Shown here piece by piece: positions 24,124 to 32,890 of a stretch of 64,000 bases of DNA (position 1 is the stretch's first letter; each line of letters starts with the position of its first letter). A model generated the notes under the pieces. The model ran no database searches, was not told the origin of the DNA, and was given only the letters and a program-made list of their open reading frames with translations. The stretch covers positions 1 to 64,000 of the forward strand of contig JAIUPO010000020.1 in assembly GCA_020160805.1 (NCBI GenBank), written 5' to 3'. A program made the translations under genes and the position numbers. This DNA is from Actinomycetota bacterium (GTDB lineage Bacteria > Actinomycetota > Actinomycetes > Actinomycetales > Dermatophilaceae).

Positions 24124-26309
24124 GGGCGGGCCACACCTCGAATCTCCGGCGCCTTGGCGGCGCCGCGCGGCGGGCGGGCGTCCTTGACGCTGACATGTCG
24201 CAGCACGATGACGCTGCGCGCCTGAGTCTCGACCGCCTCGCCGGCGGCATAGGTGCGGGTCGACGGCTCGGGATCGGCAGTGTCGATCTCCACCGTCCAG
24301 TCGGTGCCGTACTCCGCGTCGGGCAGCGTGAACGGCAGCATCTCGCTGTGCCCGTTGAAGATCATCAGGAAGCTGTCGCCGCGGATCGGCATCCCCCGCG
24401 GGTCCGGCTCCGGGATGGCATTGCCATTGAGGAAGACCATGAGCGAGCGGGCGTGCCCATTGCTCCAGTCTGATTCGTTCATCTGCAGGCCAGCCGGGGT
24501 GAACCACGAGATGTCGTGCACGTCGGACTCGCCGCCGTGATCGGCGCTGCCGGCGAAGAAGCGGCGGCGCCGGAAGACCGGATTCTCCTTGCGCAATTGC
24601 AGGACCCGGCGGGTGAAGTCGAGCAGGTCCAATTGCTCCTCGGACAATTCCCAATCCATCCAGGCAATCTCGTTGTCCTGGCAGTAGGCGTTGTTATTGC
24701 CGCCTTGGGTGCGGCTGAGCTCGTCGCCGTGCGCGAGCATCGGAACGCCTTGGGAGAGTAGCAGAGTCGTGATGAAGTTCTTCTGCTGTTGGAGGCGCAG
24801 CGCATTGATGTCGACGTCCTCGGTCGGCCCCTCGGTGCCGCAGTTCCACGAGCGATTGTGGCTCTCGCCGTCCCGATTGTCCTCGCCATTGGCGTCATTG
24901 TGTTTCTGGTTGTAGGACACCAGGTCACGCAGCGTGAAGCCGTCGTGGGCGATGACGAAATTGATCGAGGCGATCGGCTTGCGGCCCGAGTGCTCATAGA
25001 GGTCGGAGCTGCCGGTCAGGCGGGACGCGAACTCACCGATCGTCGACGGCTCGCCGCGCCAGAAGTCGCGGACGGTGTCGCGGTACTTGCCATTCCACTC
25101 GGTCCACAGCGGCGGGAAGTTGCCGACCTGGTAGCCACCATCGCCGATATCCCACGGCTCGGCGATCAGCTTGACCTGGCTGACCACCGGGTCCTGCTGG
25201 ACGAGGTCGAAGAAGGCCGAGAGCCGGTCGACCTCGTGGAATTGCCGGGCCAAGGTGGCGGCGAGGTCGAAGCGGAAACCGTCCACATGCATCTCGGTGA
25301 CCCAGTAGCGCAGCGAGTCCATGATCAGTTGCAGCACATGGGGATTGCGCATCAGCAGGCTGTTGCCGGTGCCCGTCGTGTCGTAATAGTGCGCCTCATT
25401 GCTGGACACCAGGCGGTAGTACGACTTGTTGTCCAGGCCGCGGAAGGCCAGTGTCGGGCCCATGTGGTTGCCCTCGGCCGTGTGGTTGTAGACCACATCG
25501 AGGATCACCTCAATCCCCGCAGCGTGCAGGTTCTTGACCATGCCCTTGAACTCGGCGACCTGCTCGCCGCGGGTGCCATAGGCGGCATACCCATTGTGTG
25601 GGGCGAAGAAGCCGATGGTGTTGTAGCCCCAGTAGTTCGACAACCCCTTGTCCTGCAGGTGGAAGTCATTGACGAACTGGTGCACCGGCATCAACTCGAT
25701 GGCGGTCACCCCGAGGGAGACAAGGTGCTCGACGATGACCGGGTGACCGATGCCGGCATAGGTGCCGCGCAGCGCCTCCGGGACATCTGGGTGCAGCATC
25801 GTCATGCCCTTGACGTGGGCTTCGTAGATGACGCTCTGGTGGTATTCGTGCTTGGGCGGCCGGTCCTGACCCCAGTCGAAGAAGGGATTGACGACGACCG
25901 ACAGGAGGGTATGCCCGAGGCTGTCGAGACCGTTGCGCTCCCCCGTCGTCCCCCGCGTGCCGTCGGTCATCGGATACGAGAAAAGCGACGGATCGCCCTC
26001 CATCGTCCCGTCGATGGCGAGGGCATAGGGGTCGAGCAGCAGTTTGTCCGGATCGCAGCGGTGCCCGTTCTCAGGGTCGTACGGACCCTGGACCCGGAAG
26101 CCATAGCGCTGCCCGGGCTGCATACCCGGCACGTAGCCGTGCCAGACGAAACCGTCGACCTCGCCGAGGGGAACGCGCTCCTCGGAGCCGTCGTCGGCGA
26201 TCAGGCACAGGTCAACACCCGTGGCCGCCTCCGAGAAGACGGCGAAATTGACCCCTGAGCCGTCATATGACGCCCCGAGGGGGTAGGGCTTACCCGGCCA
26301 AAGATCCAT
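24120..26309 (-). CDS. glgX: Glycogen debranching enzyme GlgX
   Basis: A 729-residue GH13_11 enzyme. ATG 26309 (MDLWPGKPYPLGASYDGSGV) follows GAGGACGAG; the longer frame to 26540 would run into the divergent SDR gene. An N-terminal CBM48 domain is followed by the catalytic barrel with DVVYNHTAEGNHMG, nucleophile in DGFRFDLAATL, acid in LIAEPWDIGDGGYQ and INFVIAHDGFTLRDLV. It hydrolyses alpha-1,6 branches of limit glycogen. First gene of a unit with the thioesterase and the hypothetical gene. Confidence 0.96.
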   Translation of the reverse strand: MDLWPGKPYPLGASYDGSGVNFAVFSEAATGVDLCLIADDGSEERVPLGEVDGFVWHGYVPGMQPGQRYGFRVQGPYDPENGHRCDPDKLLLDPYALAIDGTMEGDPSLFSYPMTDGTRGTTGERNGLDSLGHTLLSVVVNPFFDWGQDRPPKHEYHQSVIYEAHVKGMTMLHPDVPEALRGTYAGIGHPVIVEHLVSLGVTAIELMPVHQFVNDFHLQDKGLSNYWGYNTIGFFAPHNGYAAYGTRGEQVAEFKGMVKNLHAAGIEVILDVVYNHTAEGNHMGPTLAFRGLDNKSYYRLVSSNEAHYYDTTGTGNSLLMRNPHVLQLIMDSLRYWVTEMHVDGFRFDLAATLARQFHEVDRLSAFFDLVQQDPVVSQVKLIAEPWDIGDGGYQVGNFPPLWTEWNGKYRDTVRDFWRGEPSTIGEFASRLTGSSDLYEHSGRKPIASINFVIAHDGFTLRDLVSYNQKHNDANGEDNRDGESHNRSWNCGTEGPTEDVDINALRLQQQKNFITTLLLSQGVPMLAHGDELSRTQGGNNNAYCQDNEIAWMDWELSEEQLDLLDFTRRVLQLRKENPVFRRRRFFAGSADHGGESDVHDISWFTPAGLQMNESDWSNGHARSLMVFLNGNAIPEPDPRGMPIRGDSFLMIFNGHSEMLPFTLPDAEYGTDWTVEIDTADPEPSTRTYAAGEAVETQARSVIVLRHVSVKDARPPRGAAKAPEIRGVARP

Positions 26310-26394
26310 CTCGTCCTCACCGTAGGCTGCAGGCAACCCGTTAACGCTATCCGTCGCCCGCTGCGGCGAGAAATCCTCGAAGGAGCCACCCCCT

Positions 26395-27153
26395 ATGACC
26401 AGCACTGATCGGGCCGCCGTCGTCACCGGTGCCGCGCGCGGTATCGGCGCCGCCACCGCCAAGCGCCTGGCGAGCGATGGGTATGCCGTCGCCGTCCTCG
26501 ATCTGGATGAATCCGCTTGTGCCGCAACGGTCTCGGCCATCGAAGAAGCGGGCGGGCGGGCGCTGGCCGTCGGGGTCGATGTCGCCGACGAGGCTCAGGT
26601 GGAGGCCGCCGTGGCGCGGGTTGCCGCTGAGCTCGGGGCCCCGGTCGTGCTGGTCAACAATGCGGGGATCATCCGCGACAATCTCATTTTCAAGATGTCC
26701 GCCGCGGATTGGGATGCGGTCATGGGCGTGCACCTGCGCGGCGCCTTCCTGATGACCCGGGCCTGCCAGAAGGCCATGACCGATGCGAAATTCGGCCGGA
26801 TTGTCAACCTGTCGTCCTCCTCAGCGCAAGGCAACCGTGGCCAGGCCAACTACTCAGCGGCCAAAGCGGGTCTGCAGGGTTTCACCAAGACCCTCGCCAT
26901 CGAACTTGGCCGTTTCGGCGTGACCGCCAATGCGGTGGCCCCCGGCTTCATCCAGACCGAGATGACCGCCGCCACGGCCGAGCGCGTGGGGATGCCGTTC
27001 GAGGACTTCATCAGGGCCGCCGCCACGCAGATCCCGGTCCAGCGGGTCGGGCAGCCGGAGGATATTGCCGCCACGATCAGCTTCCTGTGCTCCGAGGGTG
27101 CCGGCTTCGTCTCCGGTCAGGTCATTTATGTCGCGGGCGGCCCGCTCGACTGA
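26395..27153 (+). CDS. fabG: SDR oxidoreductase, 3-oxoacyl-ACP reductase type
   Basis: A 252-residue short-chain dehydrogenase. Cofactor motif TGAARGIGAATAKRL, NNAG (VLVNNAGIIRDN), catalytic Ser in VNLSSSSAQGN and the YSAAKAGL Tyr-x-x-x-Lys are all intact. It resembles FabG in the C-terminal FVSGQVIYVAGGPLD end. GAAGGAG stands ten bases before ATG. It is divergent from glgX across 85 bases and convergent with another SDR. Substrate is uncertain; it may be a secondary FabG. Confidence 0.88.
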   Translation: MTSTDRAAVVTGAARGIGAATAKRLASDGYAVAVLDLDESACAATVSAIEEAGGRALAVGVDVADEAQVEAAVARVAAELGAPVVLVNNAGIIRDNLIFKMSAADWDAVMGVHLRGAFLMTRACQKAMTDAKFGRIVNLSSSSAQGNRGQANYSAAKAGLQGFTKTLAIELGRFGVTANAVAPGFIQTEMTAATAERVGMPFEDFIRAAATQIPVQRVGQPEDIAATISFLCSEGAGFVSGQVIYVAGGPLD

Positions 27154-27170
27154 CCTGGGCCGCCCCGACG

Positions 27171-27929
27171 TCAGACTCCGGCGGAGAGGGTCACCCCGCC
27201 GTCGACGACGATCGTCTGCCCGGTGATCCAGGCGGCATCCGCGGAGAGCAGGAAGCTCACCGCGCCGGCGATGTCCTCGGGCGCACCAAGGCGCTTCAGC
27301 GGATAGGCGCGGCTGACCTTTTCCTCGCGGCCCTCATACAACGCCTCGGCGAACTTGGTTTTCACGACGGCGGGCGCGACGGCATTGACGCGCACGTCAG
27401 GGCCGAGTTGGAAACCGAGTTCGGTGGTCAGGTGGATGAGGGCGGCCTTGGACACGCCATACATCCCGATCACTCCGGAGGCGCCGATGCCGGCGACGGA
27501 GGCGATATTGACGATCGCGCCGCCGCCGTGCTCCCCGAGGCCGCCGGCCATGACCTTCTGCGTCCACCCCAGCGCCGCGACGACATTGGTGTCGAGGATC
27601 TTGCGCGCCGCGTCGAGGTCCATCTCGAGCATCGGCCCGTATGCCGGATTGATGCCGGTGTTGTTGACGAGGTAATCGAGGCGTCCGAACCGCTCGATCG
27701 CCGCAGCGACCACCTCGCCCTGGTGGGCTTCGTCGGCGGCATTGCCGGCGACCGCGACGGCATACTCCGGCCCGCCCAGGGCTGCGACGGCCTCCGCGAG
27801 CGCCTCCGGCTTCCGCGCCGTGATGACGACCTTGGCTCCTTCAGCGACGAGGCGTTCGGCGATCGCGAGGCCGATGCCTCGGGACGCTCCGGTGACGATG
27901 GCGACTTTGGCGTCGTGGCGGTTGCTCAT
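27171..27929 (-). CDS. SDR-family oxidoreductase
   Basis: A 252-residue SDR with TGASRGIGLAIAERL, LVNNTGINPAYGP, Ser in VNIASVAGIGASG and MYGVSKAALIHL. It ends in the usual TGQTIVVDGGVTL. Convergent with the SDR at 26395 (17 bases apart) and divergent from a TetR regulator, which may control it. Substrate unknown. Confidence 0.9.
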   Translation of the reverse strand: MSNRHDAKVAIVTGASRGIGLAIAERLVAEGAKVVITARKPEALAEAVAALGGPEYAVAVAGNAADEAHQGEVVAAAIERFGRLDYLVNNTGINPAYGPMLEMDLDAARKILDTNVVAALGWTQKVMAGGLGEHGGGAIVNIASVAGIGASGVIGMYGVSKAALIHLTTELGFQLGPDVRVNAVAPAVVKTKFAEALYEGREEKVSRAYPLKRLGAPEDIAGAVSFLLSADAAWITGQTIVVDGGVTLSAGV

Positions 27930-28014
27930 GCCGGGACTTCACCACGGCAGGCAAGCCATCGTCAATGCGCTGCATCACGCGCGTCATACCTCCGGTGAGG
28001 CACAATCGGGAGCT

Positions 28015-28662
28015 ATGAGCGATGCGACCGGGCTGCAGTCCGCGCTGCCCGTTCGCACCTATGATGTCGCCGCCATCCCGCTCACCGATGGGGTCACGGA
28101 GACCGCCTTGCGGCTGATGGAGGCCGCGGCGGATGCGTTCGCGGACAAGGGTTTTCACGCGACGACGACCCGCGATATCGCGGGCCGCGCGGGCCTGTCC
28201 CCCGCCGGCGTCTATGTGCACTTCGCGTCCAAGGAGGACTTGCTTTTTTCGATCTGCGAGCGCGGTCACACCGCCGCCCGCGACATGCTCGTTGAGGCGG
28301 CCGCCGCGGCAACGACTCCGAGCGAGGCGCTCTACGCGATCCTTGTGAACTTCTCCCGCTGGCATGCGGAGGTCTACCGGATCGGGCGGATCATCCAGTA
28401 CGAGTTCGGTCACCTGACCCCGGAGCACCGCGAGGCGGTGATGGACCTGCGCAAACAGATCGATGCGGTGGTCCGGTCGGTGCTGGTCGATGGCGTCGAG
28501 CGTGGTGAGTTCGTCGTCGAAGACGTCCCCCGCACGGCGTTGGCGCTGATGTCGCTGTGCATCGATGTCGCGCGGTGGTACCAACCGGGCATCAAGCGCA
28601 CTCCCGAAGAGATCGGCGCCACGAACGGCCGTCTGGGCTTGCGCCTGGTCGGGGTGCGCTGA
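28015..28662 (+). CDS. TetR-family transcriptional regulator
   Basis: A 215-residue regulator. The HTH segment (TTRDIAGRAGLSPAGVYVHF) follows a helix DAFADKGFHA, as in TetR proteins controlling lipid or fatty-acid genes such as KstR2-like groups. Its C-terminal ligand domain is full length. It is divergent from the SDR gene with an 85-base gap, the normal position for auto- and neighbour regulation. Ligand unknown. Confidence 0.9.
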   Translation: MSDATGLQSALPVRTYDVAAIPLTDGVTETALRLMEAAADAFADKGFHATTTRDIAGRAGLSPAGVYVHFASKEDLLFSICERGHTAARDMLVEAAAAATTPSEALYAILVNFSRWHAEVYRIGRIIQYEFGHLTPEHREAVMDLRKQIDAVVRSVLVDGVERGEFVVEDVPRTALALMSLCIDVARWYQPGIKRTPEEIGATNGRLGLRLVGVR

Positions 28663-28723
28663 CCCTCCTGACCGGGCTCGGCCAGTCAGGGTGACCTGTC
28701 TGGCGCGCTCGCGAAGACGTCCC

Positions 28724-28737
28724 TAGGCTTGACCCAC
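28724..28737 (+). promoter_or_regulatory. -10 box for the AAE transporter gene
   Basis: TAGGCT at 28724-28729 lies eight bases before GTG 28738 with no ribosome site; a TTG at 28729 is the other in-frame start. Confidence 0.45.
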
Positions 28738-30318
28738 GTGAGAGAGTTCCTCGCCGACCAGCCGGTCCTCGTGCTGTTCGCCCTCCTGGCCATCGGCACC
28801 CTGCTCGGCAAGATCACCGTCCGCGGTGTCGGGCTCGGCCCAGCCGGTGTGCTCTTCGCGGCCCTCGCGCTCTCGGCCATCGACCCGGACTGGGCGGTCC
28901 CCGAGATCGTCGGCACCTTGGGCCTTTCGCTCTTCGCGTATGCCGTGGGGATCGTCGCCGGACCCTCCTTCTTCGGCGGCCTACGCCGCGGTATCCGGCC
29001 GATCGCGCTGGTCGCCGGGGCGCTCATCGGCGTCGGGGCGCTGACCTACGCGCTGGGCCGGGTGCTCGGCTTCTCCTCGGGCACCATCGCGGGCCTATAT
29101 GCCGGCGCCAACACCAACACCCCCGGGCTCGCCGCGGCGATTGTGCGGCTGAACGGCTCGCCGGAGCCGACGGTCGGCTATTCGCTCAGTTACATCGGTG
29201 GTGTGCTCGTCATGCTGCTGACCACCGCCTGGCTGCTGCGGCGCGGGCAGTCGCTGCCCGATCCCGAGCCGGAGGGCACCTCGCCCGCCATGACGACGCG
29301 CACCGTCGAGATTACCCACGACAACGTTATGGAGATCCGCGAACTGCGGCGCACGCCATACGGCGAAGTCCTCTTTTCCCGCCACCGCACACCTGACGGC
29401 GAGATGCACATGGCCGCCGGCTCGACCGTGCTGCGCCCCGGCGATCTTGTGCACATCGTCGGTGCGCGGGCGAGCGTCGATCACCTGACCAAGCAGCTTG
29501 GCCGTGCGAGCGACGAAGTCCTGACGATGGAGCGCGACGAATTCGACTTCCGGCGAATCGTGGTCTCCAACAAAGCACTGTTCGGCAAAACGATCGGCGA
29601 GTTGCACCTATGGGATCGCTTCATGGCGACGCCCACTCGGGTGCGCCGGGCCGACCAGGACTTCCTGGCCGCCGCCGATCTGAATATTCAGCCCGGCGAC
29701 CGGATCCGCGTCACCGCGCCCGCGGATCAGATGGCCAAGGTGGCGAAGTATCTCGGGGACTCCGAGCACGCGATCTCGGACATCAACCCGCTCGGCCTGG
29801 CCACGGGTATGACGCTCGGCCTCCTCCTCGGCATCGTCCCGTTCGTCATCCCGGGGCTGGGAACCCTGCACCTCGGCGCCGCGGCCGGGCCGCTCCTCGT
29901 GGGGCTGGTCGTGGGACGGCTGGGACGGTCCGGCCCGATGCTCTGGACGCTGCCGCACTCCGGCGCCGAGACCTTGACGCAACTCGGTCTGCTGCTCTTC
30001 CTGGCCTATGCCGGTGGTCGCGCCGGCTCGCAGGTCGTCACGGCGATCACCTCGCCGCTGGGCATCAAGATCGTGCTGGCCGGGCTCGTGGTGACTGCGG
30101 CGCACGCGGCCGTGCTGGTCGTCGGCGTCCGCCGGCTCTCGATGGCCGCGCCGCGGGTCGCAGGATTGATGGCCGGCTCGCAAACGCAGCCGGCGATCCT
30201 GGCCTATGCCAACGAGAACACCACCCACGACCCGAGGGTGACGATGGGCTACGCCCTCGTCTATCCCGTGGCGATGGTCGTCAAGATCGTGATCTGCCAG
30301 ATCCTGACGATCATCTAG
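28738..30318 (+). CDS. AspT/YidE/YbjL-type transporter with TrkA_C domains
   Basis: About 526 residues from GTG 28738. Two halves of five to six membrane helices flank a central cytosolic pair of TrkA_C (RCK_C) domains, roughly residues 180-340 (for example LRPGDLVHIVGA and IQPGDRIRVTAPADQ). The repeated AAE transporter signature is seen in GLYAGANTNTPGLAAAI and in VAGLMAGSQTQPAILAYAN. The group includes the aspartate:alanine exchanger AspT; the RCK_C parts suggest nucleotide or ion gating. Substrate unknown. Confidence 0.88.
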   Translation: MREFLADQPVLVLFALLAIGTLLGKITVRGVGLGPAGVLFAALALSAIDPDWAVPEIVGTLGLSLFAYAVGIVAGPSFFGGLRRGIRPIALVAGALIGVGALTYALGRVLGFSSGTIAGLYAGANTNTPGLAAAIVRLNGSPEPTVGYSLSYIGGVLVMLLTTAWLLRRGQSLPDPEPEGTSPAMTTRTVEITHDNVMEIRELRRTPYGEVLFSRHRTPDGEMHMAAGSTVLRPGDLVHIVGARASVDHLTKQLGRASDEVLTMERDEFDFRRIVVSNKALFGKTIGELHLWDRFMATPTRVRRADQDFLAAADLNIQPGDRIRVTAPADQMAKVAKYLGDSEHAISDINPLGLATGMTLGLLLGIVPFVIPGLGTLHLGAAAGPLLVGLVVGRLGRSGPMLWTLPHSGAETLTQLGLLLFLAYAGGRAGSQVVTAITSPLGIKIVLAGLVVTAAHAAVLVVGVRRLSMAAPRVAGLMAGSQTQPAILAYANENTTHDPRVTMGYALVYPVAMVVKIVICQILTII

Positions 30319-30322
30319 CTCG

Positions 30323-32005
30323 TCAGTCGCGGTTGAGCTTGCGGTAGGTCACCCGGTGCGGGCGGGCGGCCTCCTCGCCGAGGCGCTCGATCTTGTTCTT
30401 CTCGTAGGCCTCGAAGTTGCCTTCGAACCAGAACCACTTCGCGGGATTCTCGTCATCGCCTTCGTAGGCGAGGATGTGCGTCGCCACGCGGTCGAGGAAC
30501 CACCGGTCGTGGCTGATGACCACGGCGCAGCCGGGGAAATCGAGCAGCGCGTTCTCGAGCGACCCGAGGGTTTCGACGTCCAGGTCGTTGGTCGGCTCGT
30601 CGAGCAGCAGAAGGTTGCCACCCTGCTTCAAGGTCAACGCGAGGTTGAGGCGGTTGCGCTCTCCACCGGAGAGGATGCCAGCCTTCTTCTGCTGGTCCGG
30701 ACCCTTGAAGCCGAACTGGCTGACATACGCCCGGGACGGGATCTCGACATTGCCGACCTTGATGAAGTCCAGCCCATCGGAGACCACCTCCCACAGGTTC
30801 TTGTTGGGGTCGATGCCCGAGCGGCCCTGGTCGACATACGAGATCTTCACGGTCTCGCCGATGTCGACGCTGCCGGCGTCCGCGGACTCCAGGCCCACGA
30901 TCGTCTTGAAGAGGGTGGTCTTGCCGACACCATTGGGGCCGATGACGCCGACGATGCCATTGCGCGGGAGCGTGAAAGAAAGCCCGTCGATCAGGACGCG
31001 GTCGCCGAAGCCCTTGACGAGATTCTTGACCTCAATGACCTTGCTGCCCAGGCGCGGGCCGGGCGGGATGGCGATCTCCTCGAAGTCGAGTTTGCGGGTG
31101 CGCTCGGCCTCGGCCGCCATCTCTTCATAGCGGGCCAGGCGGGCCTTGGACTTGGTCTGCTTGGCCTTGGCGTTGGAGCGCACCCACTCCAGTTCCTCGG
31201 CGAGGCGCTTGGCGAGCTTGGCGTCCTTCTTGCCCTGGACCTCCAGGCGGGCCTGCTTCTTCTCGAGGTATGTCGAGTAGTTGCCTTCGTAGGGATAGGC
31301 GCGACCGCGATCGAGTTCGAGGATCCAGCCGGCCACGTTGTCCATGAAGTAGCGGTCGTGGGTGACCGCGACGACGGCGCCGGGGTATGCCGCGAGGTGC
31401 TGCTCCAGCCACAGCACCGATTCGGCGTCGAGATGGTTGGTCGGCTCATCGAGCAGCAGCAGGTCGGGCTTCTCCAACAGCAGCTTGCACAAGGCGACGC
31501 GGCGCTTTTCCCCGCCGGAGAGGACCGAGACGTCGGCATCCGGCGGCGGGCAGCGCAGCGCGTCCATCGCCTGCTCGAGCTGGGAGTCCAGGTCCCACGC
31601 GTCGGCGGCGTCGATCTTCTCCTGGAGCTGACCCATCTCGGCCATCAACGCGTCGAAGTCGGCGTCCGGATCGGCCATCAACTCGGAGATCTCGTTGTAA
31701 CGATCGACGGCGCGCTTGATCTCGCCGGCGCCCTCTTCGACATTGCCGAGGACGGTCTTGGTCTCATCGAGCTTCGGCTCCTGCATCAGGATGCCGACGG
31801 AATATCCAGGGGTGAGGCGGGCCTCGCCGTTCGAGGGTTGCTCCAGCCCGGCCATCATCTTCAGCACGGTCGACTTGCCGGCGCCATTGGGACCGACGAC
31901 GCCGATTTTGGCGCCGGGCAGGAAGGACAAGGTGACATCGTCGAGGATGACCTTGTCGCCATGCGCCTTGCGCGCCTTGGAGAAGACGTAGATGAATTCG
32001 GGCAT
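30323..32005 (-). CDS. ettA: Energy-dependent translational throttle protein EttA (ABC-F)
   Basis: A 560-residue ABC-F ATPase with two nucleotide domains: Walker [10 protein letters not shown] and GPNGVGKTT, signatures LSGGEKRR and LSGGERNRL, and [12 protein letters not shown] / [12 protein letters not shown]. The arm and the P-site tRNA interaction linker ([20 protein letters not shown]) lie between them. The start [19 protein letters not shown] at 32005 is typical of EttA. It binds the ribosomal E site and gates initiation by ATP/ADP ratio. A TAGCCT box seven bases before ATG indicates a leaderless transcript. Confidence 0.95.
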   Translation of the reverse strand: MPEFIYVFSKARKAHGDKVILDDVTLSFLPGAKIGVVGPNGAGKSTVLKMMAGLEQPSNGEARLTPGYSVGILMQEPKLDETKTVLGNVEEGAGEIKRAVDRYNEISELMADPDADFDALMAEMGQLQEKIDAADAWDLDSQLEQAMDALRCPPPDADVSVLSGGEKRRVALCKLLLEKPDLLLLDEPTNHLDAESVLWLEQHLAAYPGAVVAVTHDRYFMDNVAGWILELDRGRAYPYEGNYSTYLEKKQARLEVQGKKDAKLAKRLAEELEWVRSNAKAKQTKSKARLARYEEMAAEAERTRKLDFEEIAIPPGPRLGSKVIEVKNLVKGFGDRVLIDGLSFTLPRNGIVGVIGPNGVGKTTLFKTIVGLESADAGSVDIGETVKISYVDQGRSGIDPNKNLWEVVSDGLDFIKVGNVEIPSRAYVSQFGFKGPDQQKKAGILSGGERNRLNLALTLKQGGNLLLLDEPTNDLDVETLGSLENALLDFPGCAVVISHDRWFLDRVATHILAYEGDDENPAKWFWFEGNFEAYEKNKIERLGEEAARPHRVTYRKLNRD

Positions 32006-32018
32006 AAGGACAAGGCTA
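32006..32018 (-). promoter_or_regulatory. -10 box for leaderless start of ettA
   Basis: Minus-strand TAGCCT (32018-32013), then seven bases, then ATG at 32005. Confidence 0.55.
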
Positions 32019-32190
32019 TCCGGGCATTCGGCCTGCTCCGAATCGTCTCCTCGTCCACAGGTGAGAGGCCCCAAAAGGCGCTTTCCACAGCTTTTCGAGG
32101 CCCCCTTTCCACGGTGGCTGTGACTCGCCACGCTGGTGGAGACGGCGCAGCCCGCGTCGCGAACAGCCAGTAAAGGCAAGGAGTGCAGGG

Positions 32191-32817
32191 ATGAACGAAC
32201 CGAGGTTGACGATCAGCGGGAATGTCGTCTTCGACGCCGAGGAGCGGGTGGCGGCCTCCGGGCAGCCGTTCGCGGTCTTCCGGATCGCGAACAACATCTC
32301 GCGTCGCCGAGATGACGGCCGGTATGAGGATGTGCGGACCGAGTTCTATCGAGTCACCGCCTTTGGGAACCTGGCCGTCAACGCGATCGCGTCGGTCAAG
32401 AAGGGTCAGCGCGTGCTCGTGCACGGCAAGGTGCGGGCCACGACCTACACCCGAGGTGACGGGTCCGAGGGCGCCAACATCGAGATCACCGCGAGCATGA
32501 TCGGCCACGACCTGACCTTCGGGTATGTCGACTACCACAAGGGCCGCGCGAACCGCGAGGATCCGAAGGACCCGCAGAACGACCCGATCGTGCGGTCAGT
32601 GCGCGAGTCGGAGGACTCCCGGACCGACCCCGAGACGTGGGGGCGCTCGGGCGGGCAGTCGTGGTCGCCGGGCAGCGAGAGCCACTCCTGGAATCCGGAC
32701 TATGACGCAGTCGGTGAGGCCGAGCCACCCCGGTTGTCCGTGGTGGAGGACGACTTCGATCCGGAGGCCGAGGTCGACTTCATCGAGGAGCCCGAGCCGG
32801 CCGACGCGCTCGTATGA
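32191..32817 (+). CDS. ssb: Single-stranded DNA-binding protein (paralogue type)
   Basis: A 208-residue protein with an N-terminal OB fold (LTISGNVVFDAEERVAASGQ to ITASMIGHDLTF) and a long acidic, disordered tail. The usual SSB tip that binds partner proteins (DDDIPF-like) is absent; the tail ends EEPEPADALV. It is therefore probably a secondary SSB. AAGGAG lies eight bases before the ATG. Divergent from ettA; the 185-base gap contains three TCCAC(A/G)G words. Confidence 0.88.
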   Translation: MNEPRLTISGNVVFDAEERVAASGQPFAVFRIANNISRRRDDGRYEDVRTEFYRVTAFGNLAVNAIASVKKGQRVLVHGKVRATTYTRGDGSEGANIEITASMIGHDLTFGYVDYHKGRANREDPKDPQNDPIVRSVRESEDSRTDPETWGRSGGQSWSPGSESHSWNPDYDAVGEAEPPRLSVVEDDFDPEAEVDFIEEPEPADALV

Positions 32818-32890
32818 CGCGCTGCTGACCGGTTGCTGCGGGGGCTCGGCGCGCCATTTCGCCGGCCCTCGTGGCGGCCTGTCAGCAGGC

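Noticed and set aside
24789-26258. A 489-codon plus-strand frame opposite glgX
   Set aside because: Antisense shadow of a conserved GH13 gene; composition is typical of complement translation.
30356-32173. A 605-codon open frame on the plus strand opposite ettA
   Set aside because: It mirrors ettA codon by codon, has no recognisable domain or ribosome site, and the minus-strand protein is an unmistakable ABC-F ATPase. Long antisense frames are expected at this GC content.
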